This document shows, one piece after another, positions 26,905-35,496 of a stretch of 58,453 nt of DNA. The first letter of the stretch is position 1. Each line of letters opens with the position of its first letter. The notes under the pieces are model-generated. The model was not told where the DNA came from, made no database searches, and saw only the letters and a list, made by a program, of their open reading frames with translations. The position numbers and the translations under genes are program-made. Source of the stretch: Clostridia bacterium (GTDB lineage: Bacteria > Bacillota > Clostridia > Oscillospirales > CAG-272); the NCBI GenBank assembly GCA_017444735.1, contig JAFSWB010000034.1:1-58453 (forward strand), in the 5' to 3' direction.

Positions 26905-27993
26905 ATGCTCAGGAATACGCTTTACAGGCTGACTCACGACAAAAAACTGACGATCGGCTATTTCGGAGGGTCGATAACGGACGGGACGGGCGCCTCCGAC
27001 GCCGAAAAAACGTCGTACCGCGCTCTCGTCACCGAGTGGTTCCGCAAAACGTATCCCGACGCGGCGATCAACGGCTTCAACGCGTCGATCGGCGGCACGG
27101 GAACCGGTTACGGGACGTTCAGATGCGACAGGGATCTGCTCTCACACGATCCCGACCTCGTTTTCATCGAATACTGCGTCAACGATTTCGGCGACACCTA
27201 CGACAACGTACTTCCGCAAGCGGAGGCGATCATCAGGAAGATCAGAAAAACGCGCCCGCTCGTGGACGTAATAGCGGTCGTATCGACCGACGAGGACGTC
27301 GCCGCGACGCTCGAATCGGGCAGAGAATTCGAGTCGAGAAACGCGATGCTCACGGTCGCTCACCGATACGGAGTACCGTCCGCGGACCCCGGAAGCGCCC
27401 TTCTCTCCCGCGTCCTCAGAGGAGGGGACGACTGGAAGTCCTACGCTCCCGACGGGAGCCATCCCTCGGATCTCGGTCACTCGATCATGGCGGACGTCAT
27501 CGCATCGGTCGTCGGCGAACTCCTTGAAAAGTCCGAAAGAATCGACGCGCCCGTTCCGCACGACCTTCCCGAGCCGATATGTCCCGGGGCGCTCGTCGGC
27601 GGGAAAATGACGGAATGCAGAGATATCAGGGGACTTAAAATGAACGGTTTCCGTATCGTTCCCTCAAACGGCGGAAGATTCGCCGAGGTCATTGAGTCCG
27701 AGACGGTGGGCGATTCGCTTTCGTTCGACTTTGAGGGCCCCGTCCTCGGCCTGATCTGGGACGACGGGCTCGTAAACGGCGACGTGAAGGTGTCGGTCGA
27801 CGGCGGCGAGCCGGTAAATGTCCGAAGCTGGGATCACGTCGTGAGGTCGTTCCACAAGATGCAGGCGGCTCTGTTCATGAAGGGACTTGATCCCGCCGTC
27901 CCGCACCGGGCGGAGATCGTCGTCAGTCATCTTTACACCGACAAGGAGAACCCGGTCGCATACGTGCGTATCGCCGCGGTGCTGACGGCGTAA
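26905..27993 (+). CDS. SGNH/GDSL-type hydrolase
   Basis: A 362-residue soluble protein with no signal peptide. The N-terminal SGNH fold (about 10-205) has GGSIT with the nucleophilic serine (block I), the glycine of ASIGGTGTGYG (block II), the asparagine of EYCVNDFG (block III) and the Asp-His pair in DGSHPSDLGH (block V). A C-terminal beta-rich region (about 215-360) looks like an accessory carbohydrate-binding or jelly-roll domain. The natural substrate is probably an acetylated or otherwise esterified glycan, but this is inference. AAGGAGG five bases before ATG 26905 decides the start over the upstream in-frame TTG, which lies in the terminator. No separate promoter is visible. Confidence 0.85.
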   Translation: MLRNTLYRLTHDKKLTIGYFGGSITDGTGASDAEKTSYRALVTEWFRKTYPDAAINGFNASIGGTGTGYGTFRCDRDLLSHDPDLVFIEYCVNDFGDTYDNVLPQAEAIIRKIRKTRPLVDVIAVVSTDEDVAATLESGREFESRNAMLTVAHRYGVPSADPGSALLSRVLRGGDDWKSYAPDGSHPSDLGHSIMADVIASVVGELLEKSERIDAPVPHDLPEPICPGALVGGKMTECRDIRGLKMNGFRIVPSNGGRFAEVIESETVGDSLSFDFEGPVLGLIWDDGLVNGDVKVSVDGGEPVNVRSWDHVVRSFHKMQAALFMKGLDPAVPHRAEIVVSHLYTDKENPVAYVRIAAVLTA

Positions 27994-28033
27994 CTGCCGA
28001 ACCGTCGACGTATCGAAAACCTCGGCGGTTCAG

Positions 28034-28061
28034 TTGACAATCGGTTCAAACTTGATATAAT
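28034..28061 (+). promoter_or_regulatory. consensus promoter of the HEPN/MNT pair
   Basis: A perfect TTGACA (28034-28039) and a perfect TATAAT (28056-28061) with 16 bases between. Transcription would start about 27 bases before the proposed start codon. The strength suggests constitutive expression unless it is autoregulated. Confidence 0.8.
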
Positions 28062-28094
28062 AGATACAGATACGGAAGAAAGGGGGCGGCAATC

Positions 28095-28472
28095 CTGAAA
28101 ACAACTGAGTCCATCGAAAAAAAAGCACACGTGTTTCCCACGGTAACGGTCGGAGACGACGCAATAAAACACGTTTTCCCTACAAAACAAAAAGCGGCTC
28201 AGAAGGCGATCGATCTTGCAAAAGAAGATGAGCGGATAAAAAGGCTGATCGTTTTCGGAAGCGCGGTGACGATGCGCTGCGGAATGATGAGCGATATCGA
28301 TATTGCCATTGACGCCCCGGATATCAGCGAAGACGAGTTTATGAAAATGGCCCGGGGGTTTTACCGGGGAATCGACTCCGAGGTGGACGTGATCCATTAC
28401 AACGGCATCCACAGTACGCTCTTACGCGAGGAAATCGATAAAAAGGGGGTAGACATATATGTCAAACGTTGA
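28095..28472 (+). CDS. MNT-type nucleotidyltransferase, antitoxin partner
   Basis: A small polymerase-beta-fold nucleotidyltransferase. The hallmark [20 protein letters not shown] gives the GS-x9-11-DxD catalytic pattern, so it should be active; known homologues in HEPN/MNT modules AMPylate their HEPN partner. There is no ATG near the 5' end. A CTG at 28095 lies eight bases after AAGGGGG, while the in-frame GTG at 28131 has no ribosome binding site; I therefore favour the CTG, giving 125 residues. It overlaps the next gene by 14 bases. The start is uncertain. Confidence 0.75.
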   Translation: MKTTESIEKKAHVFPTVTVGDDAIKHVFPTKQKAAQKAIDLAKEDERIKRLIVFGSAVTMRCGMMSDIDIAIDAPDISEDEFMKMARGFYRGIDSEVDVIHYNGIHSTLLREEIDKKGVDIYVKR

Positions 28473-28860
28473 AGATTTCAAAATTCTCGCCGAACGTGAC
28501 TATGAAGTATGTCTGATCCTGGAGACAAAATTTCCGGACGAGGCCGCTGTCGCGGCTGTGACTTATCACATTCAGCAGGCAGTTGAAAAGCAGCTGAAAG
28601 CCTTGATAATGCTTGCCGGAAGTCAGCCCGAGTTTACACACAGCATTATCAAACTGACCGCCAAATGCGAGGAGCTCGGTCTGAAGCTTCCCGACAGCGT
28701 AGAGGACGTGGCGGATACGCTGACTTTATGGGAATCATCCAATCGTTACGACCCCTTCATTTCGTTCTCGGAAAAGAAATATGCCAAAGCGAAGCAGGCG
28801 TATATCGATCTTAACGGAATGCTCGAAACGACGCTGAAGGGTTTTGAAGAACACAGCTGA
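28459..28860 (+). CDS. HEPN-domain protein, toxin partner
   Basis: A 133-residue helical HEPN protein of the PF05168 kind. [16 protein letters not shown] matches the first conserved helix, [16 protein letters not shown] the second, and SSNRYDPF stands at the usual RYP position. HEPN toxins are RNases with an Rx4-6H site; here an arginine is present but no histidine follows it, so the nuclease site may be changed or the protein may work differently. Overlap with the MNT gene implies coupled translation. The pair sits in an AT-richer accessory stretch, which is consistent with acquisition. Confidence 0.78.
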   Translation: MSNVEDFKILAERDYEVCLILETKFPDEAAVAAVTYHIQQAVEKQLKALIMLAGSQPEFTHSIIKLTAKCEELGLKLPDSVEDVADTLTLWESSNRYDPFISFSEKKYAKAKQAYIDLNGMLETTLKGFEEHS

Positions 28861-28909
28861 TACGAAAGCTGCCGATAGCTGTTCCGCTGACGAGTAAAAG
28901 AATACTGAC

Positions 28910-28950
28910 AAAAAACGACCGCGGATTTTGAGATCCGCGGTCGTTTTTTT
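28910..28950. terminator. bidirectional intrinsic terminator
   Basis: ACGACCGCGGAT and ATCCGCGGTCGT form a 12-bp stem, with an A-run before and seven T after. It serves the HEPN/MNT pair and the convergent dockerin fragment. Confidence 0.92.
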
Positions 28951-29540
28951 CAGTAAATCGCGACGTCCCCGCCGGAGAGGTATTTGAGAAGTCTCGTGAG
29001 ATCCTTGCTGTTTAACTTTCCGTCGCCGTTGACATCGAGGGCGTCGGCGACAACCTCGACATTTTCTCCCGAAAGATATTTCAAAAGGCGGGTGAGATCT
29101 TTTGAATTAACCTTTCCGTCACCGTTGATATCTCCGGGAAAATGAGTCGATACGACTACCGGTATAGCCTCTGTTTTTGTAACACCGCACCGGGTACATG
29201 TGAACGTCTTCACTCCTTCGGAGGACTCGGTCGGTTCAATAGTGATAACTCCATCGTTCCAGTTATGACCAAGAGCACTGACGTAAGAGTCAACGTAACT
29301 GCCGCCGCACGAGCAAACATGAGTGGTGTAACCTTGTTCAGTACATGTTGGCAAGGTGACGGTATCGGAGTAGTTGTGAACATGATCGATTTCACAAATG
29401 AACCCGACGTAAGATTGATGAACCGGGTATCCATACAAATCACCAATCCACCCGAGTGTATCGTTTGATTTGTAGATGAACAAGCGAGATCCTGAATTAT
29501 AGTCGCTCCAATTCATATCCCGACCAACTACGACGCGCAC
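28950..29540 (-). pseudogene. 5'-truncated dockerin-containing surface protein
   Basis: The 196-codon frame ends in a complete type I dockerin: two Ca2+-binding repeats, GDINGDGKVNSKDLTRLL and DVNGDGKLNSKDLTRLLK, separated by a short linker. Before it are Cys-pair beta repeats (PTCTEQGYTTHVCSCGG, FTCTRCGVTKTEA). Such proteins are exported, yet here there is no signal peptide, only a GTG start without a ribosome binding site, and a stop codon lies 18 bases upstream in frame. The simplest reading is the 3' remnant of a larger secreted gene. It could instead be a small functional adaptor, which I think less likely. Confidence 0.65.
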
Positions 29541-29593
29541 ATTAAATGATTTTGTTTCTTGTTATTTGGCAAAAATATCTTCAATAAAACAGA

Positions 29594-30626
29594 TTATATC
29601 CCCAAAAGCGGTTGATCAAAGGCAAATAAAGCCTCGTTGATCTCAAATACGTTGAAGTTTTTGTTTGAAATGAAATACTCAATAATTATGTCAAACTTAC
29701 TGCTGTGTGAAAGAGCAAAACCGGCTTTCATCAATATGTTCCTGGTTTCTGCAAGCGGCAATTCCAAAGCAATAGCAAAAGCAAGCGCGGTTGTTTTGCT
29801 CGGTCGATAGAGCTTATCGCTCCGGATTTTTGAAAAAAGCTTACGGTCAATATTTGCTTTTTTATAACATTCGACGTCGGTAATTCCTTTTTCATCAATC
29901 TTACGGAGAAGCATTTCCGAAAAGCTTTCGTCTATCCGATTCAACGCTTCATCCAAGGTTATCCTCGTCGCCTGAACGGAAGGAAAGACGTGGGTCTCTC
30001 CGATAACCGTTTCGGTTTCAAAAAGCGAACTTTCTTGCGTATTCTGACGATATTCTTTTTGAATTCCTTTGCCTGTAAAGTTGAATTGAAAACTATTTTC
30101 TTCGTATTTTTCATCAATGAACGAGGCAATGGCGTCAAACAGCTTTTTACTTATCCGGAATGACGATTTGTCATGAATAACAACATACACAAGCATTTCG
30201 TTTTTCAACAGAAAAGCGGTTATCTCGTCAACTGCGATTTTCAATACAAGTTCTTTCGGGAATCCTTTGATTCCCGAAGAGATCAATGGGAACGCTATGC
30301 TTTGAATATCGAGGTCTTTAGCAACAGCGAGAGAACTGCGATAGCAGGAGCGAAGCAGTTTTTCTTTTTTCTTCTGTGCTACCCCGCCGTTTAGGTCCGA
30401 CTGTATGGATTACATATTTGAACGGAATCCCGCACCCGTTTGTGACCTTCGCCTCTCCGATCTCGCACTTGCCGGGCTTCCTGTATTCAGGCGGTAACCC
30501 TGTTTCTTTCGATCTTTCTGTTCTTCCGTTCAAGCCTTCACCGCCAAGCAAGGCGGAGTTGTCATCTTTGACAATAGCGTCGCAGAACAATTTGGTTATG
30601 TCATTTCTTACCAGTTTAATCGGCAT
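29594..30626 (-). pseudogene. frameshifted macrodomain plus helix-turn-helix gene
   Basis: The first part (30626 to about 30400) reads as a macrodomain: MPIKLVRNDITKLFCDAIV and IPFKYVIHTVGP are clear. Directly after VGP the frame breaks, and the continuation NGGVAQKKKEKLLRSCYRSS...IAFPLISSGIKGFP is in another frame, starting near 30400. The ADP-ribose-binding motif is also eroded (KDDN in place of NAAN, GGEGLNG in place of GGGVDG). After the macrodomain comes a basic helix-turn-helix region ending at FDQPLLGI, a pairing common in Firmicutes macrodomain proteins. Two independent lesions suggest true decay, not a base-calling error. Confidence 0.78.
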
Positions 30627-30678
30627 TTTTGAATATTCCCTCCCGCTTTTCAAGCGAAAGACCTTTTACCGTCGATAT

Positions 30679-31656
30679 TCATCTATTAAGAAATGCAGAA
30701 AGTATCTCTTTTTTCATTTCTTCATAATTATCATCTGAAATCAAACCTTTTTGATGAAGTTCTTTTATCTGTTTGAGCTTAACTTCAATCTCTTCAGAAA
30801 TGTTTGAATTTCCCTTTGGAGTGGGTTCTTTATCCGGAACGGGCTCTTCATTTGGGGTCGGTTCTCCATTCTGAATTGATTCTTTCAGGGAATCAACCTG
30901 CTTTTCAGAAACGGGGAGAGTGTCAAAACATCTTACTCTGTCGTAAATAAAAACACTTTCATTCCTTGCGTAAAATCGGAAATAATATCTTGTTCCCGGA
31001 AGCAGCGAATTGCCGCTTTCCTTTATATTTTGGTGAATCGCATAAGATCCGCTTAAGGAAGGTAAACCATCGACGATTTTGTCATATGTGATGGAAAACG
31101 AATCACTCTTCGTCCCTAACTGCAAACCGTATGCTAAAGGAGAAATAACTCCGATCTTTTTTATATGAGCAGATATTACAGCGTTATCTTTCGTAACACC
31201 GGATACGACAACGTTTTCAAATTTCACATCCATCCTTTTTGGAGGAACAGGCTGAACAGGAGGATCATACGACGCGCTTCCCGAAAGATAATCCCAGTTC
31301 TTTATTCCAATTATTAGAACAAGTATCGGTAACCCCATTCCAAGAATTGAAGCGGGATTTTTTAAATAAATCATATTGAAAATTACTACTCCTGTGCTTA
31401 TGGTCAGATAAGCAAAAAAAGATGGCAAGGTATCATATTTTGCAATAATAAACTGTGACGCAGCGATGATAAGTTCAACAAAGAAAAGAGCAGCAAACAC
31501 TGCGGACGCTTTTCTGTCAAATTGATAAAAGAAAACGTTATCTGGAATAACCGTCTTACAAATCAAACATCCGATCGCTAACGTCAGGTTCATCCCCGCT
31601 GAAACGTAAAGAATGATCCTCAACCATTTAGGGAATACATACCCATCGTTTCTCAT
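30679..31656 (-). CDS. membrane protein with a C-terminal SHOCT domain
   Basis: A 325-residue protein of unknown function. Four hydrophobic segments lie at about 12-34, 50-70, 78-98 and 104-120, followed by a beta-rich region with fibronectin-like strands at about 140-245 (LLPGTRYYFRFYARNESVF). A Pro/Glu-rich linker (PTPNEEPVPDKEPTPKG) leads to a short C-terminal SHOCT domain (IKELHQKGLISDDNYEEMKK), which often mediates oligomerisation. AGGAG seven bases before the ATG supports the start. Its A/T-rich codon use differs from the flanking housekeeping genes and matches the rest of the accessory stretch. Confidence 0.7.
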   Translation of the reverse strand: MRNDGYVFPKWLRIILYVSAGMNLTLAIGCLICKTVIPDNVFFYQFDRKASAVFAALFFVELIIAASQFIIAKYDTLPSFFAYLTISTGVVIFNMIYLKNPASILGMGLPILVLIIGIKNWDYLSGSASYDPPVQPVPPKRMDVKFENVVVSGVTKDNAVISAHIKKIGVISPLAYGLQLGTKSDSFSITYDKIVDGLPSLSGSYAIHQNIKESGNSLLPGTRYYFRFYARNESVFIYDRVRCFDTLPVSEKQVDSLKESIQNGEPTPNEEPVPDKEPTPKGNSNISEEIEVKLKQIKELHQKGLISDDNYEEMKKEILSAFLNR

Positions 31657-31724
31657 AAATGTTCTCCTACCGTTTTTTTAATTTGGATCGCGTTTATATT
31701 CTATTATATCTCAATTCATTGTCG

Positions 31725-31757
31725 GTCGCTTTATAAGCGACATTTAAACAGAAATGT
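31725..31757. repeat. two adjacent small inverted repeats
   Basis: GTCGCTT-TAT-AAGCGAC (31725-31741) and ACATTT-AAACAG-AAATGT (31740-31757) lie between ispE and the SHOCT gene. Neither has a proper T-run. They could end the ispE transcript weakly or be protein-binding sites. Confidence 0.4.
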
Positions 31758-31761
31758 CATT

Positions 31762-32616
31762 TCATAAAACATTTTCGCATATAAAGGTCCTGAAACCGTC
31801 GCGGGCGAGGGCGGCGCGGGCGGCGAGGCGGGAGGCGTCGTCGGGAAAGACGCCGAAGACGGACGGACCGCTCCCGGAGAGAAGAGACGCCGCGCCGTAT
31901 TCCGCCATTATTTCTTTCGCGCGCCGGGCGCTCGCGTGGCGCGGCAGGATCGCGTCTTCAAAAGAGTTGAAGAGTTCGCCGCGCAACGCGTCCGTGTCGC
32001 CCCGTCCGAGGGCGGCGATAAGCGCGTCGGGCGGGCGGTGAGGGCGGTCGGCGAGCGCGTCGAGCGCGCGGTACGCCGCGGCGGTCGAAACGGGCTCGCC
32101 TCCGTTTGCGATAAGCAGTCTGAGGGAGACGTCCGTCCTCACGGGGGTGACGATCTCGCCTCTTCCCTCGCAGAGGCAGACGCCTCCGCGGAGGCAGAAC
32201 GGAACGTCGGAGCCGACTCCGGCGGCGATTTCGAAAAGGGCTTCGTCCGTGAGCGGATAACCGCAGAACTCGTTCAGCATACTGATCGCCGCGGCGGCGT
32301 CGGAGCTTCCTCCGGCGAGACCCGCGGCGGTCGGTATTCTCTTTTCGAGCGTGAAGACGACGTCGCGGGGCTTTTCTCCGCAGGCGCGGAAAAAGGCCTC
32401 GGCGGCTTTGAAGACGAGGTTTTCCCGTCCCTCGGGAGCCCCCTCCGCGCACTTGACCGCGATTCGGTCGCCGGGGTCCGCGGGCGACAGCGTCAGAAGA
32501 TCGCCGAGAGTCACGCTCATCATCACGCTGACGAGGTCGTGAAAGCCGTCGGGACGGCGGTCGCCGACGTCGAGCGACAGATTGATTTTCGCACAGGCGT
32601 TTGAACTGATCTTCAT
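31762..32616 (-). CDS. ispE: 4-diphosphocytidyl-2-C-methyl-D-erythritol kinase
   Basis: Phosphorylates CDP-methylerythritol in the non-mevalonate isoprenoid pathway. A GHMP kinase of 284 residues: SNACAKINLSLDVG at the N terminus with the catalytic-region lysine, the ATP-binding loop PTAAGLAGGSSDAAAAI at about residues 90-107, and the C-terminal LLSGSGPSVFGVF. The ATG at 32616 is one base after the stop of the DUF362 gene, which implies translational coupling; an upstream in-frame TTG is less likely. It is last in a five-gene operon. Confidence 0.94.
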   Translation of the reverse strand: MKISSNACAKINLSLDVGDRRPDGFHDLVSVMMSVTLGDLLTLSPADPGDRIAVKCAEGAPEGRENLVFKAAEAFFRACGEKPRDVVFTLEKRIPTAAGLAGGSSDAAAAISMLNEFCGYPLTDEALFEIAAGVGSDVPFCLRGGVCLCEGRGEIVTPVRTDVSLRLLIANGGEPVSTAAAYRALDALADRPHRPPDALIAALGRGDTDALRGELFNSFEDAILPRHASARRAKEIMAEYGAASLLSGSGPSVFGVFPDDASRLAARAALARDGFRTFICENVL

Positions 32617-32617
32617 A

Positions 32618-33805
32618 TCAATGAGCAAGCCTGATAATCGCGTTTTTGACCGTATCGACCGCGCCGTGCGGGCAAAGCTCCTGACAGCAGAAGCATCTGA
32701 TACAGTCTCCTCGCTTTATCTTTGCAAGCCTTTTACCCTTCTTTTTGACCGTTATTATAGTCTTTTGCGGGCAAACCGAGACGCAGTTCCCGCATCCGAC
32801 GCATTTCTTCTTGTTGATCCTCGGCCTCGGCTCGAAAAAGCGGCTGAACCGACCCCCGAAAAGGTTCGGCAGAGAGGCGAGGATCTTCATTGAAAAGCTG
32901 TTCCCTTTTTTCGAGTCGGGAAGCTCGAGCTTCGCCGGCTCTTCGGGGACGTCGACCCTTACGACGGCGATATCGCCGTCGTCTCTTTTCACGATCCCGC
33001 GTTCGGCGGCAATATCGAGATATTTCGCCGATCGTCCTATCCCCGCTTCCCGCTCGGCGACGACGTCGAGCGCAAAGGTCGAGAGCGAGGAGAGGAGCCG
33101 TCCCATCGGGACCGGCGTCCCGTGCGTGGGGCCGTTGCCCTCCATCGCGACGATCGCGTCGCAGACGGAGAGAATATCGTGATCGCGGTACAGAGTCATA
33201 TCGAGATCGCAGAGCATCTCGCAGAAATCGGAAAGCTCGGGGTACGCGGCGTGCATCTCGAATTTGACGATGCCGGGGATGACGCCGAAGAGGTTCTTGA
33301 CGGCGCAGCTCAACCCGGTCAGGGAATGGGTCTTGAGCTTACAGATATTCACGATCACGTCGCATTCGACGACGGGGGCGATGACCTCTATCGAATTGAG
33401 CTTTTTTCCGAGAAACGGAACGGGACGGGACGAAAGATCGCGATTGAGAGGCAGGCCCTCCCTCTCCGAGAGGTCCTTCATTCCGGTCGCCGCGTAGATC
33501 TTGTTGAGAAACGGCGCCGCGTACGAGCCGCCCGGACTCTCCGCGAGGATCACGTCGGCGGCGCCCATATCGCGGACGATCCGGAAGACGGCGGCGACGA
33601 CGGCGGGGTGAGTCGTCACGGCGAAGGACGGGTCCTTCGCGGAAACGAGGTTCGGCTTCAGCAGAACGCGCCTGCCGCGGAAAAACTCCTCTCCCGCGCC
33701 GATCGCGGCGAACTGCGCGCGCAGGATCGCCTCGATCCCGGCGTCGTCGTACTCGCCGCACCCCGTCACGGCGACGGGAGCGTTTTTCAGTTTTTCGATA
33801 TCCAT
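32618..33805 (-). CDS. DUF362 protein with two C-terminal 4Fe-4S clusters
   Basis: A 395-residue cytosolic protein. The DUF362 domain spans about 45-300 (LLKPNLVSAKDPS, ICKLKTHSLTGLSCAVKNLFG, the segment AMEGNGPTHGTP). Two ferredoxin-type motifs follow, CVGCGNCVSVCP and CIRCFCCQELCP, each able to hold one 4Fe-4S cluster. The family is thought to be redox active, but no substrate is established. It sits between glnS and ispE with a 25-base gap to glnS, so it is part of the operon. A link to IspG/IspH electron supply is an untested idea. Confidence 0.85.
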   Translation of the reverse strand: MDIEKLKNAPVAVTGCGEYDDAGIEAILRAQFAAIGAGEEFFRGRRVLLKPNLVSAKDPSFAVTTHPAVVAAVFRIVRDMGAADVILAESPGGSYAAPFLNKIYAATGMKDLSEREGLPLNRDLSSRPVPFLGKKLNSIEVIAPVVECDVIVNICKLKTHSLTGLSCAVKNLFGVIPGIVKFEMHAAYPELSDFCEMLCDLDMTLYRDHDILSVCDAIVAMEGNGPTHGTPVPMGRLLSSLSTFALDVVAEREAGIGRSAKYLDIAAERGIVKRDDGDIAVVRVDVPEEPAKLELPDSKKGNSFSMKILASLPNLFGGRFSRFFEPRPRINKKKCVGCGNCVSVCPQKTIITVKKKGKRLAKIKRGDCIRCFCCQELCPHGAVDTVKNAIIRLAH

Positions 33806-33830
33806 CGCCCTCGCCTCCGCGCTTCGTTTA

Positions 33831-35480
33831 TTATTCTGGTTTGTAGCTGTCTTTAAGCGAAACCGTTCTGAGGAACGTTCCGGGGTTCTTCGAGTCGGGA
33901 TAGTAGTATCCGAGACGGACGAACTGGAACGGCTCTCCCTCCGCGTCCCTTACGCCGCCCTCAACGAGAGCGTTTTCATAGGTCGTGAGAGAATCGGGGT
34001 TGATAAAATCGTATATTTCCTTCCCCTCGGGAACGTCGCCGGTGTTTTTGAGAGTGAAAAGACGGTCGTAGTGGTTGACGCGGATCGGATCGGCGTTGTC
34101 GGACGAAAGCCACTGGATCGTCCCCTTGACCTTTCTGCCGTCCGCCGGCATACCGTCGCGGGTCTCGAGGTCGGCCGTGCAGAGGATCTCTTTGATCTCC
34201 CCGTCGGGACCGTATTTCACCTCGTCGCATCTGACGATGTACGCGCCCATCAGGCGCACTTCGCCGCCCGGCTTCATGCGGAAGAACTTCGGCGGCGGGT
34301 CCGCCGAGAAATCCTCGCGGTCGATATAGAGCGTCCTCGTGAACGGGACCTTTCTCGTCCCCATTTCGGGGTCGCCCGGGTGATTCGGGAGGGTGAAATA
34401 CTCGGTCTTGTCCTCGGGGTAGTTCGTGACGGTGACCTTGACGGGATCGAGGACGGCGATCCTTCTCTTCGCCGTTCTGTTCAGCTCCTCGCGGATGCAG
34501 TATTCGAGAAGCTCGATGTCGACGAGACTGTACGTCTTGGCGATACCCGCGCGTCTCACGAATTCAAAGATCGCCCCTGGCGTGTAGCCACGGCGTCTCA
34601 TGGCGCAGAGCGTCGGCATTCTCGGGTCGTCCCACCCGTCGACGAGACCGCTTTCGACGAGGTGGCGCAGATAGCGTTTGCTCATCACGGTATACGTGAC
34701 GTTGAGACGGGCGAATTCGTACTGATGAGGCGGTCTCTCAAATCCCACGTTCTCGACGACCCAGTCGTAAAGGGGTCTGTGGTTCTCAAACTCTATCGAG
34801 CAGAGGGAGTGAGTGATCCCCTCTATCGCGTCCTGAAGCGGATGCGCGTAGTCGTAGAGCGGATAGATGCACCATTTTTCGCCCTGGCGGTGGTGCGGGA
34901 TGCGGGTGATCCTGTAGATCGCGGGATCGCGCATATTCATATTCGGAGACGCCATATCGATCTTCGCGCGGAGCGTCTTGCTGCCGTCCGGGAACTCGCC
35001 CGCTTTCATCCTGCGGAAAAGATCGAGATTCTCCTCGGGCGTTCTGTTCCTGTAGGGGCTCTCTTTCCCGGGCTCGGTCAGCGTCCCTCTGTACTCCTTC
35101 ATCTCTTCGGGGGAGAGGTCGCAGACGTACGCCTTGCCCTTCTTTATCAGCTCTTCGGCGAAGCGGTAGCAGTCGTCGAAATAGTCCGAGCCGTAGAAAA
35201 TGCCGCCGTCCGGCTCCGCTCCGAGCCAGCGAAGGTCCTCGAGGATCGAGTCGACGTATTCGACGTCCTCCTTTGTGGGGTTCGTGTCGTCGTAGCGGAG
35301 ATTGAATTTGCCGCCGTATTTCTTCGCGGTCGACCAGTTGATATAGATCGCCTTCGCGCTTCCGATGTGGAGATATCCGTTCGGCTCCGGGGGAAAACGG
35401 GTGTGGACGTGGTCCTCTCTTCCCTCGCGGAGATCGGCGTCGATTATTTCGTGAATGAAATTGGAGCTTACTTCTTCCAT
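33831..35480 (-). CDS. glnS: glutaminyl-tRNA synthetase
   Basis: Charges tRNA-Gln directly with glutamine. At 549 residues it is a class Ib synthetase with the usual opening FPPEPNGYLHIGSAKAI. The last His of the HIGH signature is Ser (residue 41), a change I believe recurs in clostridial GlnRS. The second signature is VMSKRYL. The C-terminal two beta-barrels for anticodon recognition run from about 335 to 540. It follows gltX by 16 bases. Presence of GlnRS means that the organism does not depend only on the transamidation route for Gln-tRNA. Confidence 0.95.
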   Translation of the reverse strand: MEEVSSNFIHEIIDADLREGREDHVHTRFPPEPNGYLHIGSAKAIYINWSTAKKYGGKFNLRYDDTNPTKEDVEYVDSILEDLRWLGAEPDGGIFYGSDYFDDCYRFAEELIKKGKAYVCDLSPEEMKEYRGTLTEPGKESPYRNRTPEENLDLFRRMKAGEFPDGSKTLRAKIDMASPNMNMRDPAIYRITRIPHHRQGEKWCIYPLYDYAHPLQDAIEGITHSLCSIEFENHRPLYDWVVENVGFERPPHQYEFARLNVTYTVMSKRYLRHLVESGLVDGWDDPRMPTLCAMRRRGYTPGAIFEFVRRAGIAKTYSLVDIELLEYCIREELNRTAKRRIAVLDPVKVTVTNYPEDKTEYFTLPNHPGDPEMGTRKVPFTRTLYIDREDFSADPPPKFFRMKPGGEVRLMGAYIVRCDEVKYGPDGEIKEILCTADLETRDGMPADGRKVKGTIQWLSSDNADPIRVNHYDRLFTLKNTGDVPEGKEIYDFINPDSLTTYENALVEGGVRDAEGEPFQFVRLGYYYPDSKNPGTFLRTVSLKDSYKPE

Positions 35481-35496
35481 GATCGCAAATCCCTCC

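Noticed and set aside
28095..30626. A combined defence cassette of nucleotidyltransferase, HEPN and macrodomain (as in macrodomain antitoxin systems)
   Set aside because: The macrodomain gene is on the other strand, separated by a terminator and a dockerin fragment, and is frameshifted. There is no ADP-ribosyltransferase.
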